From the NCBI GenBank assembly GCA_017881145.1, contig JADGRG010000554.1:1-9937 (forward strand): a DNA stretch of 9,937 nucleotides, given 5' to 3'. Below are positions 8,259-9,937 of the stretch, one piece after another. Every line of letters starts with the position of its first letter. The first letter of the stretch is position 1. The notes beneath the pieces were generated by a model. It saw nothing but the letters and a program-made list of their open reading frames with translations. It had not been told where the DNA came from and made no database searches. The stretch is from Sandaracinaceae bacterium. Its GTDB lineage: Bacteria; Myxococcota_A; Polyangia; Polyangiales; JAFGIB01. The position numbers and the translations under genes were made by a program.

Positions 8259-8564
8259 ATGTCAAACCAGAACCAGACATATCAGCCTGAGCAGAAGAAG
8301 CCAAAGCTTCCGAACGTGGACTCGGAGGAAACCAGACGGGACACAGGTCGAAACCCCCTCATGCCGCAAGCGGGGCCGATCGGACAGCATTCCGGTCACA
8401 GCGTTCAAGGGACTCAGCCCAAGCCGAGTCCGGCCGGTCATGCGCAGAAGCCGGCTCCGGCCGCGGTCGACCCGCACAAGCCGACTGCAACCCAGGAACC
8501 CAAACAGTCTCAGAGCGGACAGGATAAGGCGCGCGTACCAAGCGGCAGCCCGACTCTGCGCTAG
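8259..8564 (+). CDS. Small hydrophilic, probably disordered protein of unknown function
   Basis: The product is 101 aa, starting MSNQNQTYQPEQKKPKLP. It is dominated by Gln, Pro, Lys, Ser and Thr, has no hydrophobic segment, no Cys and no signal peptide, and contains loosely repeated Lys-Pro and Gln-Lys-Pro motifs in its second half. It is therefore expected to be intrinsically disordered and cytoplasmic. I recognise no family. Support for it being real comes from context: a sigma-54-like promoter about 60 bp upstream, a strong hairpin starting 14 nt after its TAG, and mostly G/C third positions. The ribosome site is poor, with only GGGTGG just before the ATG. It is divergent from the exported-protein gene and may share its activator. 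A spurious ORF cannot be excluded. Confidence 0.6.
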   Translation: MSNQNQTYQPEQKKPKLPNVDSEETRRDTGRNPLMPQAGPIGQHSGHSVQGTQPKPSPAGHAQKPAPAAVDPHKPTATQEPKQSQSGQDKARVPSGSPTLR

Positions 8565-8578
8565 CAGAAGCGTGGCGA

Positions 8579-8610
8579 GCTGCCGAGGGTGCGGGGGCGC
8601 CCTCGGTAGC
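8579..8610 (+). terminator. Strong hairpin terminator after the small-protein gene
   Basis: A 14-bp stem pairs GCTGCCGAGGGTGC with GCGCCCTCGGTAGC across a GGGG tetraloop; all pairs are Watson-Crick except two G-U wobbles. It starts 14 nt after the TAG at 8562-8564. The following bases (GGTCTTCCTG) are only mildly T-rich, so it is a hairpin of high stability with a poor U-tract. Confidence 0.7.
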
Positions 8611-8617
8611 GGTCTTC

Positions 8618-8631
8618 CTGACAAACGTCAG
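8618..8631. other. Small inverted repeat upstream of the 8724 gene
   Basis: CTGAC and GTCAG arms flank AAAC. It lies about 93 bp before the ATG at 8724 and could be an operator or a weak secondary hairpin after the terminator. I found no convincing -35/-10 pair or sigma-54 element in 8611-8710, so the promoter of the downstream operon is unassigned. Confidence 0.2.
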
Positions 8632-8710
8632 CGCACGGTGATCAGGGCCGTAAGAGCGGCACTATGCAAGGGGATCTTCGTCGGCGCGTTCAATACGCAG
8701 AGTGGTCGAT

Positions 8711-8715
8711 AGGAG
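8711..8715 (+). promoter_or_regulatory. Ribosome binding site deciding the start of the 8724 gene
   Basis: AGGAG lies 8 nt before the ATG at 8724, an ideal Shine-Dalgarno spacing. It selects this ATG over the in-frame ATG at 8664, which has no such site. Confidence 0.75.
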
Positions 8716-8723
8716 CAGTAGTC

Positions 8724-9107
8724 ATGGACAGCTTGCATCAGCACAAAACCACGCAGACACCCAACATGCCGTTGGTCTTGCAGGAAGCCAACGACCTCCT
8801 GGCGCTCCTGGCTGATGATGCCATCTGGCTGCAACTCACGCACGGCGGCCTGCGCAGCGATGCGCGAGCTGGCCTGGCTTCGGCGCTGGACGCGACGCGG
8901 TGCAGCTATAGCCGGTGCAGAAGCGAAGCGGAATGCACTCAGCACCTCGAGCCTTCGCACATCGCTGCGCTCGACGCCGCGATGGCGTCAAGAGGCAGAG
9001 CGCTCGCCGACCTGGATCGGAGCATGGGCGCGATTCGTCACGCCGGCTGCCTTTGTTTCCACGACACCGCCAGCCTGCAGAGACGCTTCACTACTACGCA
9101 CCACTAA
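8724..9107 (+). CDS. Hypothetical protein, 127 aa, first gene of a two-gene unit
   Basis: The ATG has the best ribosome site in the window (AGGAG, 8-nt spacing); the stop is TAA at 9105-9107. The protein is soluble-looking: a polar His/Thr/Gln N-terminus, then a probably helical stretch rich in Leu/Ala/Asp (QEANDLLALLADDAIWLQL), then a Cys-containing middle (C-x4-C and C-x5-C in CSYSRC-RSEAEC), another helix-like segment, and a late GCLCFH. The five Cys and several His could bind metal, but no known motif is matched. There is no signal peptide or membrane segment. I do not recognise the family. The next gene starts 17 bp downstream, so co-transcription with the membrane protein is likely. Codon use becomes less G/C-biased in the second half, which tempers confidence. 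Confidence 0.6.
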   Translation: MDSLHQHKTTQTPNMPLVLQEANDLLALLADDAIWLQLTHGGLRSDARAGLASALDATRCSYSRCRSEAECTQHLEPSHIAALDAAMASRGRALADLDRSMGAIRHAGCLCFHDTASLQRRFTTTHH

Positions 9108-9114
9108 GTGCAAC

Positions 9115-9120
9115 GAGGTG
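9115..9120 (+). promoter_or_regulatory. Ribosome binding site for the GTG start at 9125
   Basis: GAGGTG lies 4 nt (GAGG core 6 nt) before GTG 9125. It favours this start over the in-frame GTG at 9143 and the ATG at 9254, which falls inside the first membrane helix. Confidence 0.55.
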
Positions 9121-9124
9121 CGGC

Positions 9125-9937
9125 GTGCGTATTGCTGGCCGTGTGAAGGGCTCACGTTCAACTATCAAGAAGCGCGGAGGCAGCGCGCCGACGCACCGGT
9201 ATCGGCGCTGGTTTCCGTGGATCATCGGCGTTGCCCTGCTCCTTCTCGTCGTCATGGCGGCGCGTCATTTCTCTGCGGCAGAAGATTTCGCACACCTCAC
9301 CGAGCGCGCCCAACCGTGGTGGCTTGGCCTCGCCGTCCTGCTTCAGTTGGCGACCTACCTGGCCCAGGGACAGGTCTTCCGTTGCGTGGCGCGTGCGGGT
9401 CACTCCTCGCTGCGCCTCACCACCGCGTGTCGCCTCGGCTTCGCCAAGCTCTTCGTCGACCAGGCGGTGCCGTCGGCGGGCTTGAGTGGAACCGTGGTGC
9501 TCACCAACGGCCTGCAGCGGCGCGGGCTGCGTCCGCCCATCGTTGCAGCCGCGGTCATCGTCGATCTCGCATCGTACTATGCCGTGTATGTGCTCTGCCT
9601 CGTCGTGGCGCTCGCCATCACTGCCGCGCGTGGTAAGGCAAACCTGCTCATCGTGCTTTTGTCTCTCGTCTTCTGCGTGTTCGCACTCGGCCTCGGCATC
9701 CTGCTCGTCGCGCTCTCCGGCAGGCGCGCCCGCACGGCGCCGCGCGTGTTGAGACGCCTGCGTCCGGTGCGCACGATACTCGCTTTCATGAAGCACGCGG
9801 ACGCGCGCCTGGTGCGCAGCCCCCGCATCTTCCTCGAAACCAGCGCCTACCAGCTTGCCATTGTGCTCTGCGACGCCACGAGCATCTGGGTGCTGCTCCG
9901 TTCGCTGGGCGGTGATGGCTCAGCCAGCGGCGTCTTC
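9125..9937 (+). CDS. YbhN/UPF0104 (LPG synthetase TM-domain-like) membrane protein, 3'-truncated by window edge
   Basis: The frame is open from GTG 9125 to the last base (271 codons); the family is usually about 320-350 aa, so perhaps 50-80 residues are missing. A basic N-terminus (many Arg/Lys, ending THRYRRW) precedes hydrophobic segments near bases 9215-9265, 9322-9375, 9536-9615, 9635-9715 and 9845-9900, which gives inside-positive topology. The loop around 9450-9535 contains DQAVPSAGLSGTVVL and LQRRGLRPP, resembling the conserved P-x-x-x-G-G and R-G segments of the lysylphosphatidylglycerol synthase transmembrane family (MprF flippase domain, YbhN, AglD relatives). Such proteins are linked to moving lipids or lipid-linked sugars across the inner membrane; the substrate here cannot be inferred. 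No aminoacyl-transferase domain is visible. It follows the 127-aa gene by 17 bp, probably in one operon. Confidence 0.82.
   Translation, partial: MRIAGRVKGSRSTIKKRGGSAPTHRYRRWFPWIIGVALLLLVVMAARHFSAAEDFAHLTERAQPWWLGLAVLLQLATYLAQGQVFRCVARAGHSSLRLTTACRLGFAKLFVDQAVPSAGLSGTVVLTNGLQRRGLRPPIVAAAVIVDLASYYAVYVLCLVVALAITAARGKANLLIVLLSLVFCVFALGLGILLVALSGRRARTAPRVLRRLRPVRTILAFMKHADARLVRSPRIFLETSAYQLAIVLCDATSIWVLLRSLGGDGSASGVF

Noticed and set aside
8036..8290. 84-codon plus-strand ORF in the divergent intergenic region
   Set aside because: It spans the putative promoter and overlaps the 8259 gene start. No ribosome site or recognisable content was found, so it is treated as non-coding.
8664..8679. GGCACTATGCAAGG near 8658-8671 as another sigma-54 element
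   Set aside because: It has GGCAC, but the -12 part lacks TTGC at the required spacing.
7705..8712. Plus-strand ORF of 335 codons
   Set aside because: It runs antisense to the exported-protein gene, through the divergent promoter region, the overlapping small gene and the terminator hairpin. Its translation is Arg/Ser-rich, like a shadow frame.
8664..8723. Upstream in-frame ATG for the 127-aa gene
   Set aside because: It has no ribosome site at suitable spacing, whereas ATG 8724 has AGGAG 8 nt upstream.
8815..9636. Plus-strand ORF of 273 codons
   Set aside because: It overlaps the 127-aa gene and the YbhN-like membrane protein in a different frame. The latter frame has clear membrane helices and family motifs; this one does not.

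Overview
The window is GC-rich, compactly coded bacterial DNA. It suggests a Gram-negative proteobacterium-like organism: there is a cyclic beta-1,2-glucan synthase, an exported protein that looks like an outer-membrane or periplasmic protein, and sigma-54 promoter sequences. The GC-rich codon use, poorly conserved small proteins and divergent sigma-54 promoters would fit Myxococcota (Polyangia-like). That assignment is inference, because no phylogenetic marker lies in the window.

Layout. (1) Bases 2-7114, plus strand: about 2370 codons of one uninterrupted reading frame, the C-terminal four fifths of a giant cyclic beta-1,2-glucan synthase (Cgs/NdvB/ChvB type). It holds the end of the GT84 glycosyltransferase, a membrane block, the glycoamylase-like cyclisation domain and the GH94 phosphorylase-like half. 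The N-terminus lies left of the window. (2) Bases 7051-7953, minus strand: an exported protein of unknown function with a clear signal peptide. Its 3' end overlaps the end of the synthase gene by 64 bp, and a perfect inverted repeat lies about 30 nt beyond each stop, inside the opposing gene. (3) Bases 7954-8258: a divergent control region. It carries a sigma-54 -24/-12 element matching the full consensus, firing left at the exported-protein gene, and a second, near-consensus element firing right. (4) Bases 8259-8564: a small hydrophilic Pro/Gln/Lys-rich protein, followed at 8579-8610 by a strong 14-bp hairpin. (5) Bases 8724-9107 and 9125-9937: a tightly spaced pair, a 127-aa protein of unknown function with a very good ribosome binding site, then a multi-pass membrane protein of the YbhN/UPF0104 (lysylphosphatidylglycerol synthetase transmembrane-like) family that runs off the right edge.

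Working together: the synthase would polymerise, length-control and cyclise beta-1,2-glucan at the inner membrane for release to the periplasm. The exported-protein gene and the small disordered-protein gene look like a divergently transcribed pair under sigma-54 and probably a shared activator. The last two genes look like a separate operon. No mobile element, CRISPR array, tRNA or rRNA was seen. The most notable unexplained structure is the divergent sigma-54 region, together with the reciprocal hairpins around the convergent overlap.
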